A stretch of DNA of 64,000 nt from Parastagonospora avenae f. sp. tritici 18332-5 (Eukaryota > Ascomycota > Dothideomycetes > Pleosporales > Phaeosphaeriaceae): the NCBI GenBank assembly GCA_022559985.1, contig JAFJTR010000051.1, positions 174,542-238,541 of the forward strand. The letters run 5' to 3'. This document shows, one piece after another, positions 45,008 to 55,265 of this stretch. The notes below the pieces were generated by a model. It saw only the letters and a list, made by a program, of their open reading frames with translations. It had not been told where the DNA came from and searched no databases. Within the stretch, counting starts at the first letter, position 1, and each line of letters opens with the position of its first letter. The position numbers and the translations under genes are program-made.

Positions 45008-45366
45008 CTTCGAGGTTTACATGAGCAGATAACTATAGGAAAAGTGCTTCCCCAACTTCCTGGACGTGGCAGGAGTCCGCGGGGAGCCGCCACCAATGAG
45101 AGCGCAACGAGACCCGCAGTCGCGCAACCCCCTCAACTCCTTGTGTTGTCCAAGACAAGACACATAAAAGTAACTATACCATCCAGTTCCCTAGTGCTTG
45201 TCTTCTCCTTCTCTAAAAATTTGTCGGAAGCAGTGACTGGGAGCCTTGCCTCATCATGCGTGACAGCCTCAACAAGCGGTACAAGGAACGCCTGTATCAG
45301 ACTTGAACAATGTCGCACGATTGAGCATTATTTGCCCTTGCTGCTCTGAACCCTATCACTCAGCTA
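45008..45366. other. Intergenic, no gene supported
   Basis: About 360 bases upstream of the F-box start. Frames on both strands are open but lack motifs; likely F-box promoter. Confidence 0.4.
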
Positions 45367-45952
45367 GGCTGGCGCATTTGTAGCAGAGCTATAGGGAACG
45401 ACTGAAGTCTGCAACGTGCTTTGCTGCTTCGATGTGGGCAACGCTGTTGGTGTCGAAGCAATCAGCAATGATGCTGTATTTGAAAACGAAGCAGATCTAG
45501 ATCCGGCGGACAAATCAACAGACAATGAGGCTTAAGTGGTACTTGTTGCTGACAGCCCGGACGATGGCATCGAAGACTGTGTTGAAAAACTGGATATCGA
45601 CGAGGATGATGGCGTGGATGCGGACATGGATGCGGACAGGGTTGCGGATGCGGATGCTGACTTCGAATTAGAAGAGGCGATGTTGGGTGAAGACGCCATC
45701 GAAGACGCGCCCGTCGATCTTTGCATGGTCGAACTACGAGATACACCTGCAGAGGTAGTCGGTGGTATAAAGTGTGATAGGTGATTCCGAATTAGAGCTT
45801 CCTGTAAAGGATGCGCTGGCTGTTTGAACGAGAAGTGATGCTGATGAGGGCGAAACGGTCATGGAAATACTAGCAACAGAAAGTGACTGTGCTGCTAACA
45901 GAGTAGAAGATAGAAATACGGAAGCGGCCATTGATGCATATGGGGATTTCAT
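45367..45952 (-). pseudogene. Probable decayed secreted Ser-rich protein
   Basis: A minus-strand frame starts MKSPYASMAASVFLSSTLLA, a signal-peptide-like sequence, and continues Ser/Ala/Thr-rich to about 45780. There the frame shifts by one; the next frame carries KSASASATLSASMSASTP and runs to a TAA at 45532-45534. The same frame continues past that stop with ASLSVDLSAGSRSASFSN and ends at TAG near 45367. The TAA could derive from CAA, as RIP would produce. The opposite strand of the same DNA reads as an acidic Asp/Glu/Ala-rich protein with several stops, so strand choice is not certain; the signal-peptide-like start favours minus. Confidence 0.4.
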
Positions 45953-46597
45953 GTCGCAGACCTAAGAAGGGAACGAAGACTTTAAGGCCTGACAAGGATA
46001 ACTCAGGGAAAGCTGCAGAATGTATGTCATTGAAACTTTTGGACTGGCAGCATTACTTTTGCGATATCTCGTGCCATCGAGACTGACACTGGCTTTCTTC
46101 AGTGGTTTGAGAGTGTAAGCTTTGTGCAGCAGCCAACTTACTTTCTTGGCTCTATTGTGTGAACACTGTGATTAGTTTCCCCAGCTCCATCTACGGAGGC
46201 GCCAGCTAAGCCTAAAGCATGCAAGAGACGTCGTAGGAAACGCTCGCGGGTAGGGAAGTAAGCTCTTCATTTTAAGACGTAAAGACACCAAAAGACCTCA
46301 TCTTCGAGAGACCTTTTGGTCGGTGCGACTGCTATCAATGATGGATTTGTTACTCAGAGAATGGTCATACGCGTCAATTTTTGGCCACCGACATTTCCTC
46401 TCATTACCGATCAAAGTGAGGAATGGGTGGTGGCGACCCACAAAAATCCCGTCGCTGCTGATTGGTCACGATCTAGGAAACTCGGCCAAAACTCACGATG
46501 GCGTCATGCTGGTCCATTTCTAAGCAGCCACTACATAACCACAGCATCAAGCTGTTCAAACTCGTCCTCGCATTCATCGCAAGTACGAGCATCAAGA
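45953..46597. other. Intergenic upstream of CmcJ-type gene
   Basis: About 640 bases. A short plus-strand piece at about 46183-46262, preceded by a good acceptor (TTTCCCCAG), reads to a stop as a basic peptide ending KRRRRKRSRVGK. No partner exon could be found. The rest holds the promoter of the next gene. Confidence 0.35.
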
Positions 46598-47535
46598 ATG
46601 ACTACTGCAAACTTCAAACACATCGACCTCGGCAGTTACGAGGGGAAGCCATGGGCCAAAGTTGATGGTCCGGGCAGCAACTTTCAGCAGAAAGACTATA
46701 GCCGAGATGTTCACAACCTTCGAGGAAAAGAACACGAGTTTACTACCGACAATTCTGGGTTCACGGTTTACAATTACCCTGCCAAGGAAAAGCTTTTTAC
46801 CGATGACACGGCTGTAAGGGAAGGGTACTACCATGACGTCGAGAACATGCTGCGGGACAAAATTCCTGGCATCAAGAAGATAGTCATATTTGACCATACC
46901 ATCCGTAGACGCAAGAAGGATGCGCCCCGTCAACCCGTACAGCAGGTTCATGTAAGCAGTTTTGTCGATTGTGAGTTTGGCGCATACTGATCAGTTGCAA
47001 GGTTGATCAAACGCCCGGCGCAGCGGAAGCACGTGTACGACGTCATCTGCCGGCAGAAGAGGCGGAGCAGCTTTTGAAAGGGCGCTACCAGATCATCAAT
47101 GTGTGGCGCCCGATTGAGCATCCAGCATCAGACATGCCTCTGGCGGTGATCGACTGGCGTAGCACCTCACCAGAGGACTTCATTGCTACAGACCTCATGT
47201 ATCCCAAGCGCGCAGACTCTCTAGATTTGGATGACCGCGGGAAAGAGGTTTTGCCCGATCCTAACAACTACACTTCATCCGAGGGGTACGAAGTGAAGGG
47301 AGAGACCATGGGTGTGGCGGCGAACGACAAGCATCAGTTCTACTACCAGAAAGACATGACTCCCGAGGAGGTGTTACTGCTTAAGTGCTTTGACAGTTGG
47401 GGCGAGGGCATGCCAAACGGAAAGAAAGGGATTGCAGTGAGGACGCCGCACACTGCCTTCACTGACCCAAGGACCCCAGAGGATGCGCCCGGACGGCAGA
47501 GCATCGAGGTCAGGTGCCTTGTATTCTACGATTAG
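46598..47535 (+). CDS. CmcJ/NvfI-type oxygenase or desaturase
   Basis: Two exons, 46598-46951 and 47002-47535 (intron 50 nt), 295 residues. It matches the fungal family that includes CmcJ (cephamycin), AsaB and NvfI-like oxidoreductases, usually annotated as hydroxylase/desaturase and common in secondary-metabolite clusters. Key blocks are FTTDNSGFTVYNYPAKEKLF, IVIFDHTIRRRKKD, then across the intron VHVDQTPGAAEARVRRHLP, RYQIINVWRPIEHPASDMPL, and KHQFYYQKDMTPEEVLLLKC followed by FDSWGEG. The His residues in FDHTIRR and VHVDQT are the likely metal ligands by family analogy. No backbone enzyme (polyketide synthase or peptide synthetase) lies in this window, so its pathway is unknown. Confidence 0.88.
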
Positions 47536-47825
47536 TGCTTTTTCAATTGTTCTAAAACTGTCTGTCATTGTCCCTCAATTGCGGCTCAATCATAATACTC
47601 TTGTCACTTTCACTCTCACCACGCCCCACTTTTCAGCGCCTTCAAATTTTCATGTACTCTACACCACCCATCTGACCTCGAACACCTCAACACCGACACT
47701 TTTTTGGTACTCTCGTACGATATCACAGACTTCCCTGCCTGCACACGCGCAACGTGAGCTTTGTTCGCAGCTCGCCATCGCGCGCTACTCAACCCGTCTT
47801 GTTTGTTTACCACGAGCTCGTAATA

Positions 47826-49901
47826 ATGATACTACCAGCGACTCCACCCAAACCTACCCGCAACGGAAAGCCTGAGCCCAAGTCGCCGCATCTATCAAGG
47901 GCGGAGCGTCAAAAAGAAAAGAATGCTCGTAAGCATATCCTCAAGATCGAGACTGCGAAGCATCGATCTCGCGTAGGCAAGCGCTGCGAGAAGAATGTCC
48001 TCAAGAACCACGGCCATAAGGCTCGCAAGGCCGCCAAAGCCAAAGCCAGGTCAAGCAAATACGTCGCGGGAGCCGTGAGCGATACCCCTGTCAGGTCGTC
48101 GTCGCGTCAATACGGTGCAATCAGTCGAGCGCCATCCATCTTCAACCCCACGCCTGAGACCGCAAAAGCTATCGCCGACGCTGCGCAAAGCAGTTCACCA
48201 TCGTGTTATACCCGCAAGGTTGGCACACCGCTCCTTCCTACACCTAGCCAGGGCGGCCATTGCAAAGTGGAGCGTAGTCTCACCGACAACTTCCTACGCG
48301 TGCGTGAGACGGTCGAGAAAGACGAACGCACACTGCCATCCTCACCCGATAGCGTGCTCAACCTCGTCCAGCACGACAATGACGAATGTATCGGCTTTGC
48401 CGACGAGATTGAGGGCCAGGGCAGCGAGGACGACCTTCCACCAACGATTCATCCCGGCGCGTTCACTGAGTTCTTTGGCGACCGGAAGGAGAAGCACAAG
48501 CCTGAACTGAAGACTTCCGATAGCCGTGGCGGTGTCGAGGCCACTCATGTCAACAACTGGAACAAGTTCGCTCCTCGACGCGAAGTTCAGTGGATCAAGC
48601 AAGAGGGCGACACTCACCGCATCGCATTTGACAAGCAGGGTAACGAACTGCGCGCTCCCAGCTACTTCAGCGACTTCGACTCCAACGAGAGTGATCCCGG
48701 TAGTGGACACAATCCCTTCCGGGACAGCCTCGATTTCCGCGCCAATCCATCCGACGACGAAGCTAAAGACGTCCACGAAGTCGTTGTCCTCAGTGATGAT
48801 GAGCCCGACAGCGATGTTCAAGAGCTTCCTTACATCGATCTTACCCAGGAAGGCACTGTCATGGTCGACTCTGATGATGAGGATGACGTTGACGAGATTG
48901 AGACACTTACTCGCCGATGGGCAACACCCAATAACATCACAGATCTTACCGAAGATCATGATTCTATGGAGGAAACCTATGGCGATGATTCTGATCAAGA
49001 GATCGATACACCGGCTCGCGACCCAGTGGCCAGCGTGATCACCGACCTGACTCACGACGAAGATTTCATGGATGAGACTGAAGATGAGGATGGCGTTCAG
49101 CAAGTTGATCTGCCTGCTCTTGTACCCCCAAGCGTTCCTGTCGGCCTTACTCAAGAAGACAACATCATGGACGCGGCCGACGAGGTCGACCTTGAAGTCA
49201 TTCCCACACTCACGTCCGCGACAGCGCCCAACCAAGGTGGTGGTGGTGGTATGGCCTTTACTGTGGACGAGCAAGATGTCCAGAGAGTCAACACGCCTGC
49301 GGTCGCCCCAACTGCTGCTGGACCGGTCGATGCCGTGGCAGGCAGCTCCCAGAACAACCCTCAAGTTATTGATGACGACAGCGAGGAAGCTCATGAGGCC
49401 AAGCTCGAACTCAGCCTTCAAAGAGAGCTCCTCCATGCCCAGGAACGTCGCGAAGCTGAGACCCGCGAAGCAAGTCGTCTCGAGCAGCTTCTCGCATACG
49501 ATCATAGCAGCCTCGTCCCTAGGATCCTTTCCGACGAAGATGATGACGTTCGCGACTCCTTCGTCTTCATCTTAGCCATGCGCACCGAGCAGTCCGATCT
49601 CAACATTAAGGCGTCCATCCTCGAGAAGGAGATCAAATCACTGTTGGCTAGCGGTCCTCTTTCGGTCAAGGACAGGACGAGGGCGCAGAATCTCTCACGG
49701 CTTTGGTATGCGAACGAAGTGGCTGCAAATCATATGGTCATTTGCGAAAATAAGTTCCGGGATCGCGCGAGCAAACATCGGCAGTGTTGGATGCGGGAGA
49801 TGTTGAACGCGATGAGGTTCCAGCTTCTGACGATGTTCGACGACTACGACGCGTTCTTGAGGAAGTTCAAGGCTGATATGGAAGGCGAGGCGGAGCGTTA
49901 A
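47826..49901 (+). CDS. Large acidic protein with tandem SUMO-interacting-motif-like repeats
   Basis: A single exon of 691 residues, not matched to a named family. The N-terminus is strongly basic (KEKNARKHILKIETAKHRSR, then KARKAAKAKARSSK). From about 318 the protein becomes acidic and shows VVVLSDDEPDSD, then four DLT-type units with L-T at about 339, 374, 408 and 441: YIDLTQEGTVMVDSDDEDD, NITDLTEDHDSMEETYGDDSD (minus one residue for brevity: ITDLTEDHDSMEETYGDDS), VITDLTHDEDFMDETEDED and VGLTQEDNIMDAADEVD. Each is a hydrophobic core followed by acidic residues, the form of a SUMO-interacting motif, spaced 33-35 residues. A charged coiled coil follows (about 520-558), then a helical C-terminal region. 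No RING or other enzymatic motif is seen. The first ATG in the frame is at 47826. Confidence 0.78.
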   Translation: MILPATPPKPTRNGKPEPKSPHLSRAERQKEKNARKHILKIETAKHRSRVGKRCEKNVLKNHGHKARKAAKAKARSSKYVAGAVSDTPVRSSSRQYGAISRAPSIFNPTPETAKAIADAAQSSSPSCYTRKVGTPLLPTPSQGGHCKVERSLTDNFLRVRETVEKDERTLPSSPDSVLNLVQHDNDECIGFADEIEGQGSEDDLPPTIHPGAFTEFFGDRKEKHKPELKTSDSRGGVEATHVNNWNKFAPRREVQWIKQEGDTHRIAFDKQGNELRAPSYFSDFDSNESDPGSGHNPFRDSLDFRANPSDDEAKDVHEVVVLSDDEPDSDVQELPYIDLTQEGTVMVDSDDEDDVDEIETLTRRWATPNNITDLTEDHDSMEETYGDDSDQEIDTPARDPVASVITDLTHDEDFMDETEDEDGVQQVDLPALVPPSVPVGLTQEDNIMDAADEVDLEVIPTLTSATAPNQGGGGGMAFTVDEQDVQRVNTPAVAPTAAGPVDAVAGSSQNNPQVIDDDSEEAHEAKLELSLQRELLHAQERREAETREASRLEQLLAYDHSSLVPRILSDEDDDVRDSFVFILAMRTEQSDLNIKASILEKEIKSLLASGPLSVKDRTRAQNLSRLWYANEVAANHMVICENKFRDRASKHRQCWMREMLNAMRFQLLTMFDDYDAFLRKFKADMEGEAER

Positions 49902-50255
49902 ACCGCATTGGAGACGGAGCGGCTGGAGAAGTTGACGGCTGTTTCGACACGAGGCTGCGCTTGGAGCGTTGTACGTACACTTGGATAGCAAGTCAGGCGG
50001 AATCTGATGGGAAGAGCAACTGTAACTGGACATTGATGAGTCGAAGCACGACCGGCATTGGACTCCATGAAGGGATATATGCCGGACAAAGTTGGTAGCG
50101 CACGTTCACGTAGCTTCTTTACCGGTGTTGCGTACCAAATCACGATACACACAAACGAATGATGAGTTCTAGCAATTTGGTGATGTCTCTCACAAGCTAC
50201 AGGAATGCATTCTGATATTGCTGTCTAACTACCAAGCCATTCACTCTACCTCATC
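49902..50255. other. Convergent intergenic region
   Basis: About 350 bases between the 3' ends of convergent genes. No reading frame with motifs. Confidence 0.45.
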
Positions 50256-51205
50256 TTATTCAGGCGAGCTCTCTTCTGCAGCCAAGTCGTCTTTATCATA
50301 CGTGTACCCTTTGTCAGGCGAGCTCTCTTTGACAGAGAATCTCTTCCCGCCAGTCAAAACTGTCTCTTAGCTCCGTCATCCTCTCGTTCACAAATCCTAA
50401 GAACTCCCCCGTCAAGCGCTCATACTCCGCAGTGTCCGGTCTCGCAAGTACTTCTGCAAGCTTCATGTTGTTCGCGCCTTCCCACTCCCTTCTCGCCTTT
50501 TGCATGTTGCGAACAACGTGACAAGCCATCTTATACCAAAGGATTGCCTCATCGCTATCCTTCTCCTTCGTCTCGATTAAATGCTCATATCCAGCCTTCG
50601 TCGCACCTTTCTTAGTAAGAGAGCGTTTTGACGTCTGGTGTATCTCACGATACACGTCTCGCCCCCAGCACGCATAGGATATACTGAATTGCGGACCAGA
50701 CAGATCGACGTACCAGCGCTCCATCTTCTCGACGGGCGAATAGACGAGAAAAACTGTATGATTATGATTATGATTATGATCGTGTTGATCCATGTTCTCT
50801 TGATGTGGCAAGTGGTATCGCGCGACGCGCCCGGTGGGCTTGAGACACAACGCCAAGATCCTAACCCTTGTGCCTGTTCCTGTGTACCTTTTAGCATCAC
50901 TATGTACATATGAGTCGACGGTGTCGTGTACCTTGTAGAAAGGTTTCAAGTAGATTCTCTGTGCAGACCGCTGCGATTGTGCATCCCCAGATGCTTACTA
51001 CCATCTCCTTTTCTTTCTCATTCAACATCTTTGGTTCGAATGTTACATACTTACCTACAGGGCGATTGGCTAATTTCACGACCAGTTCATTGCCTCTGGA
51101 TTCAACAGCACGGACGCGGAAATCATAGTTCATCTCTATGAATTGGAAGAAGAGCTTCTGGGTCAGGGCAGCTGCGCGTTCAATATGAGTGGCTCGGGAC
51201 GCCAT
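50256..51205 (-). CDS. Fungal hypothetical protein with broken or mis-spliced frames
   Basis: Three overlapping minus-strand frames seem to belong to one protein. The first (51205 down to about 50965) starts MASRATHIERAAALTQKLFF and includes FEPKMLNEKEKEMVVSIWGC. The second (about 50965 to 50314) has FYKVHDTVDSYVHSDAKRYT, RVRILALCLKPTGRVARYHL and ERWYVDLSGPQFSISYACWG, like fungal proteins of unknown role. The third ends in an acidic tail VKESSPDKGYTYDKDDLAAE at 50256. An intron with donor GTAAGTATG (plus coordinate near 51052) and acceptor near 50990 could link the first two but would remove a coding-like stretch; otherwise a one-base shift is needed. A His/Asn repeat (DHNHNHNHT) comes from an ATTATG microsatellite. 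It may be real, damaged or mis-sequenced. Confidence 0.5.
50260..50329. repeat. 16-bp direct repeat at 3' end of broken gene
   Basis: TCAGGCGAGCTCTCTT occurs at 50260-50275 and again at 50314-50329. In the third minus-strand frame of the adjacent gene both copies code the peptide ESSP followed by an acidic residue or Asp, so the repeat is likely an old duplication in the tail. Confidence 0.8.
50756..50781 (+). repeat. ATTATG microsatellite in coding sequence
   Basis: About four tandem hexamers of ATTATG/ATGATT type. On the minus strand they code alternating His and Asn. A copy-number change of a whole unit keeps the frame. Confidence 0.85.
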
Positions 51206-51259
51206 GGTTTCGTAAGTGAGATGGAAATGATCGAGAGACGATGGTTTGTAGTTATTGTA

Positions 51260-52657
51260 TTAGAAGTCAACAAGACCGATATGGTGTCCATTATTTATAC
51301 TGAGAGTAGTGCTGGTGACGCATGTCACGCGCTGTGTCATGATTCTGAGTAACAGTCGTGACAACCTCCGATGACTGAACACAGCGTGGGCATACAACTC
51401 CATCCCCTTAGTACAGAAACCTGCGGCATGTAAACTCCAAGCTAAGAAATCCCATTTCTTCCGCGCGACTGTATGCGGCACCTCAAGGGACTTCGCGGCG
51501 CCAGGCGTAGTGGGGCGGCGACCTTTGCTTCTACTAAGACTCTTACTGTCACTCTGACTGCGAGTCGCAACACGTCCAGATACATCTCTTGACCGCCTGA
51601 TAGTTTTACCCTGGCGAGTCTTGGACGGTGTGGGCTCATCGCCGAATTTGGTGGGTATGCGCGACACCACTTTCCGAGCGCCGTTGAGTCCTATCTCTAT
51701 ATCTACGCGACCTGCCTGTAGTACCCTCGTTGCTGGAAAGAAAGGAGAGTTCCCAACGTATGGTGTTGTGATGTCGGTCGTGACCACCACTTCGTCAGTT
51801 TTGTCACCCAGCGGAATCCGCTTGGCTTTGTTCGGCGACAAGTGTCGTGGACCAGATGGAGTCGTGAGTATTGGCGCGGAAGTAGTAAGAGTGTGAAGTA
51901 GCCTCTGTGTACTCTTGGAAGGCAGTTTGGAGGAGATGCGCGACGCTGTAGGTATAGGAAGGAGAGGTGCGTTCCGTGCCCAAATTGGAGGCGCTACGGC
52001 AGTAACCTCTTTCTCTGAACGGAAAGGAAGCTCAGGGTGCGGAGGAGACTTCGGATGTGCGAGCTGTGCAAGCATCTTATTTTCCTCATCCTGGAGGTCG
52101 CCGAGCTGCTTAAGCAAAGCCGCTCGCTTGCCCGCAGTGTGCTGGAGCTGACGCGCTAAATGGGCAGCACTTGGGACAGATTTGTTGACCTCCTCTACGT
52201 CGGCTGATACTTTGAAGCTGCGCGTAAGCTGAGGCGTGCTCGGAAAATCCGTTATGACGGGATTTGTGATACTTCGAGAGTTCTCAATGTGGCTGGATTG
52301 ACCAGCCTTGAACTTTGACATGACCGGAGGCGCATCATCATCGTTGTCTCTGAACACCGCAATCTTCTCAGCCGTAGCACTGATAATAGAAGCCTTGGAG
52401 TTGCTGCGCGACGTCCTGGTAGAAGTCGTGAGTGGTACGCGATCAGCGGTAGTCGCCGGATATGAGGCTGAGAACGAGACCGGTAATTCGTCTTTTTGAC
52501 TAACGTATTTCTAAAGTCATGTTAGCATATGAGTCATTGTGGAAGGGCGGATGAATACATTTTCTGCATATGTCAATTGCCCCATGTCCCTCATAGTTTC
52601 TGTGTGCTCGAAGTCGACTGAGTCCAAAGAGCGGAGATGTGCGCACATGGTTGGCAT
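51260..52657 (-). CDS. Unrecognised basic protein with short coiled coil
   Basis: Exons are 52559-52657 and 51260-52510 (intron 48 nt), 449 residues. The first exon (MPTMCAHLRSLDSVDFEHTE) joins cleanly to KYVSQKDELPVSFSASYPA. A Ser-rich part with RSNSKASIISATAEKIAVF follows, then a coiled coil near residues 135-175 (HLARQLQHTAGKRAALLKQL, GDLQDEENKML), then a basic Pro/Ser/Thr-rich region (TRQGKTIRRSRDVSGR and KSLSRSKGRRPTTPG). It ends with a helix-like segment WDFLAWSLHAAGFCTKGMEL. No known domain is recognised. The last ~30 residues (after LLLRIMTQ) look less like protein, so the true end may lie earlier through an intron not found. Nuclear location is guessed from basic patches. Confidence 0.6.
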
Positions 52658-53448
52658 GTTTACAACCATGGTTGAAGATGAGGGAGGCTATGGCTTACTT
52701 GTATTGATTCTAGCGATTCTCCTGAGTGTATACAATAGTGGGGCAAGGTCGCACTTTACCGCATCTGTTCGCCGTGCGATTGCATTCACTATGGTTTCCA
52801 GCCAGTGGCAAATAGTCGTGTACTTCGGTTGCCACAGCTTCATGGTAGCAAAAAGGCAGACACCCGGCGAGAGAAGGAGCCCTCCACGTTTGTCATTAAA
52901 GAATGTAGCCTCGCATTCCACTTCTATAGACTGGCTACCAAGCTCCTGGCTTGCGGCCCGAGCTTGTCAGTCACAGAGTTGCCTCGAACTGACCTCTCGC
53001 TTGGGGGAGAGGGTTTGATGACAAAATCTCAAACGGAGCGATATTTATAGCAGCAGTGACTAGTAGCTAACAGAACCTTAGCTCAAGGCCATGGAATCGT
53101 ACTACGTTGCGTTGCGTAGTGAGATTGAGACGTTTGGGTCGCGTTGCTCAGGTGAAGGAGAGTAAACATCCCAGACGCACTGGATGATGACGTAATTAAA
53201 GCGCACCCACGGCCAATGTTGGAGCAATACAACACTATATGCAATTGCGCAACACCGCAGTTTGAGTGAATTGGGCGGCAAAAGCTCTGCGGAATAAGAA
53301 ATAATGATTATTTACCACAAGACGGAGCAAAGCGGAGGCGATCTGTGCGTATTGACGACTGAACAAGACATGTGAAAGGAGAAGATATTACAAAAGCAAC
53401 TCAGCGTAATACATAGTATACCAAATCACGGTGAGCTTTGCCTCAGAC
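52658..53448. other. Intergenic stretch, no gene seen
   Basis: About 790 bases between two minus-strand genes. Plus-strand frames (for example 52539-53018) overlap the first exon of the upstream gene in antisense and have no motifs. Confidence 0.5.
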
Positions 53449-55265
53449 TCAAAGATGTGCTTTTAGAGCCTCAGTTTCCCGAAATCGTTGGGGCCAGATT
53501 CCTTGTTTACCAGGTGATAGGATGCCATTTGGGTCGACAGCGTCTTTTATCGTCTCAACAAAGCGTCGATATGCGTGATCATTGAAGTCGTATAGCGAAG
53601 CGACGCGATCTGTAACTCACTGTCAGCATTGCTGAATGAAGACTCGCAAACATAAACTCACCCATCGCGCGGACATGACTGCGATACTTGCTATAACCTC
53701 GCTTCTTGCCTTCCTCAAACAGGTTATCAAAGATGTTTTGCACGGCTGCTCGGTGTACAGCATTCGTCTTGTCGAAGGTAAACATGTTGACGAAGATGAC
53801 GTGCCGCTCGTGCATGAAGAAATCGCAGAAGAGATCCCAGGATTGAGCTTCGCATATCTTCTTCGCGGTCTTGACCCAGTCTAAGATCTCCTTGCCATTG
53901 CTTGGGATAATCGGGCTGTAGTCGTAGTGCGCCGCGATACCACCTCCCGTCTTCGGTAATCGAAACTTGACCATCGGAAGGGACCAAAGACTGGGGATCC
54001 CAACGAAGAAGCCGCCTTCCTTCTCTGGAATGGACGCGGGGTCGAGTGTCTCGCCTTCGGGCGCTGAAAACATCTTGCCCTCAAAGCGGCCTTTGGATGT
54101 CTTCTTCTCTATGATCTTCTTCACCTCCTCGAAGTGCGCTTGTATCACATCTTTTGCCCCATACAATCCGAACTTTGCGTTCCAGTAGCCGAGGTCAAAC
54201 GTCTTCTGTAGCTCAGCAACTTTCCAATCTGGTATCGGGCTTTCGTGGGGCCAAAAATCTTCGCGCGGGCCCATCATACCGAGCCACTCGACAACATTGG
54301 AGACATAGACCGTGTTAGGCAACAAACCGTCTCGACGCATGGGCCCAAAGATGTCAACGATGGTTTCGATGTCCTCAAGGTCTGGCATATCGAAGGAGCA
54401 TGACATGTAGGCTTGGGGTGCTGGAGAAAGCCATATCCCGAGTTTCGTTACTATACCCAGGTTGGACTGCAGGAAAAGACCTTCGATACTGGGGCCGAAG
54501 GTGAATTTGGATAGATGCGCCGATCGCGAATTCGAGATGCCGAATTGTCCTGTACGTACAAGGTCACCGTTGGCGAGCATGGCTTCTACGCCTGAAATGT
54601 GCTGATGGTGCATTGCAGTCGGAGTGAAGCCTGCACCTCGATCCAAGGTATTGCCCACTACTGAGCCCCATCCGAGGGATGGACAAGATGGCCAGACATT
54701 CAACTTATTCTTGACGCAGTAGTCATAGAGATCGGTAAACGTAACGCCTGGCTCGACAACTGCATATGAATATTCCGAGTTCACCTCAATGATCTTGTTC
54801 ATGCGATGAAGATCGAGCGCGATGGATCCGTTGACTCGAGGAGCTGGACCACCATACCTGGCCACCGGTGAGCGACGAATTGAGATACTGGTGGAGCAAT
54901 AATGTGGCGGCTTACCCAAGGTTCTTTCCTCTAGAAAATGTCCAGACCGGAATCCCAAACTCGTTTGATACCTTTAGGACCTTCTTGAGCTCTTCGATGC
55001 TCCCGGGCCGTACTGCCGCACTGGGCATCTTGCGCGTTCCCTCAGCCTCTTGCAGCTCATATGGATCGATGTATTCTGTCAGATCGTGGTCCTGTAATAC
55101 TTGGTCTTCGCCGACCGCGACCTTGTACTTTTCTATCGCTTTGTTGAAAACATCTTGCTGTATCCCGGGTGGAAGCACAGGCTTCAAGGGTACGGTGATG
55201 GACTCCTTGAACAGGTTGTAGTGTGTTGACTGGTACTCTTGATCGAGATATGCGGTAGAAGGCAT
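53449..55265 (-). CDS. Vanillyl-alcohol-oxidase-like FAD enzyme
   Basis: FAD-linked oxidase of the VAO/PCMH family, whose fungal members oxidise 4-alkyl or 4-hydroxybenzylic phenols such as vanillyl alcohol or eugenol. Exons are 54916-55265, 53662-54857 and 53449-53609 (introns of 58 and 52 nt), 568 residues against about 560 for the Penicillium enzyme. The FAD-binding half has PSAAVRPGSIEELKKVLKVS and the joined RGKNLGYGGPAPRVNGS, then YAVVEPGVTFTDLYDY and LGWGSVVGNTLDRGAGFTP. Next is FGPSIEGLFLQSNLGIVTKL, then GIWLSPAP. The C-terminus is DPNGILSPGKQGIWPQRF. Where the known enzymes have Gly-Asp-His after YTP, this one reads TAMHH, so the Asp linked to flavin attachment and catalysis appears lost. 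The enzyme may act differently. The start at 55265 precedes the conserved region by the usual length. Confidence 0.88.

Noticed and set aside
45536..45784. Acidic plus-strand frame opposite the Ser-rich relic
   Set aside because: No start codon region or complete gene; several stops. Kept as an alternative strand reading in the finding rather than a gene.
48342..49505. 387-codon minus-strand frame, hydrophobic
   Set aside because: It is the shadow of the acidic repeat protein on the plus strand: Asp/Glu codons read backward as Ile/Val. No start, domain or partner supports it.
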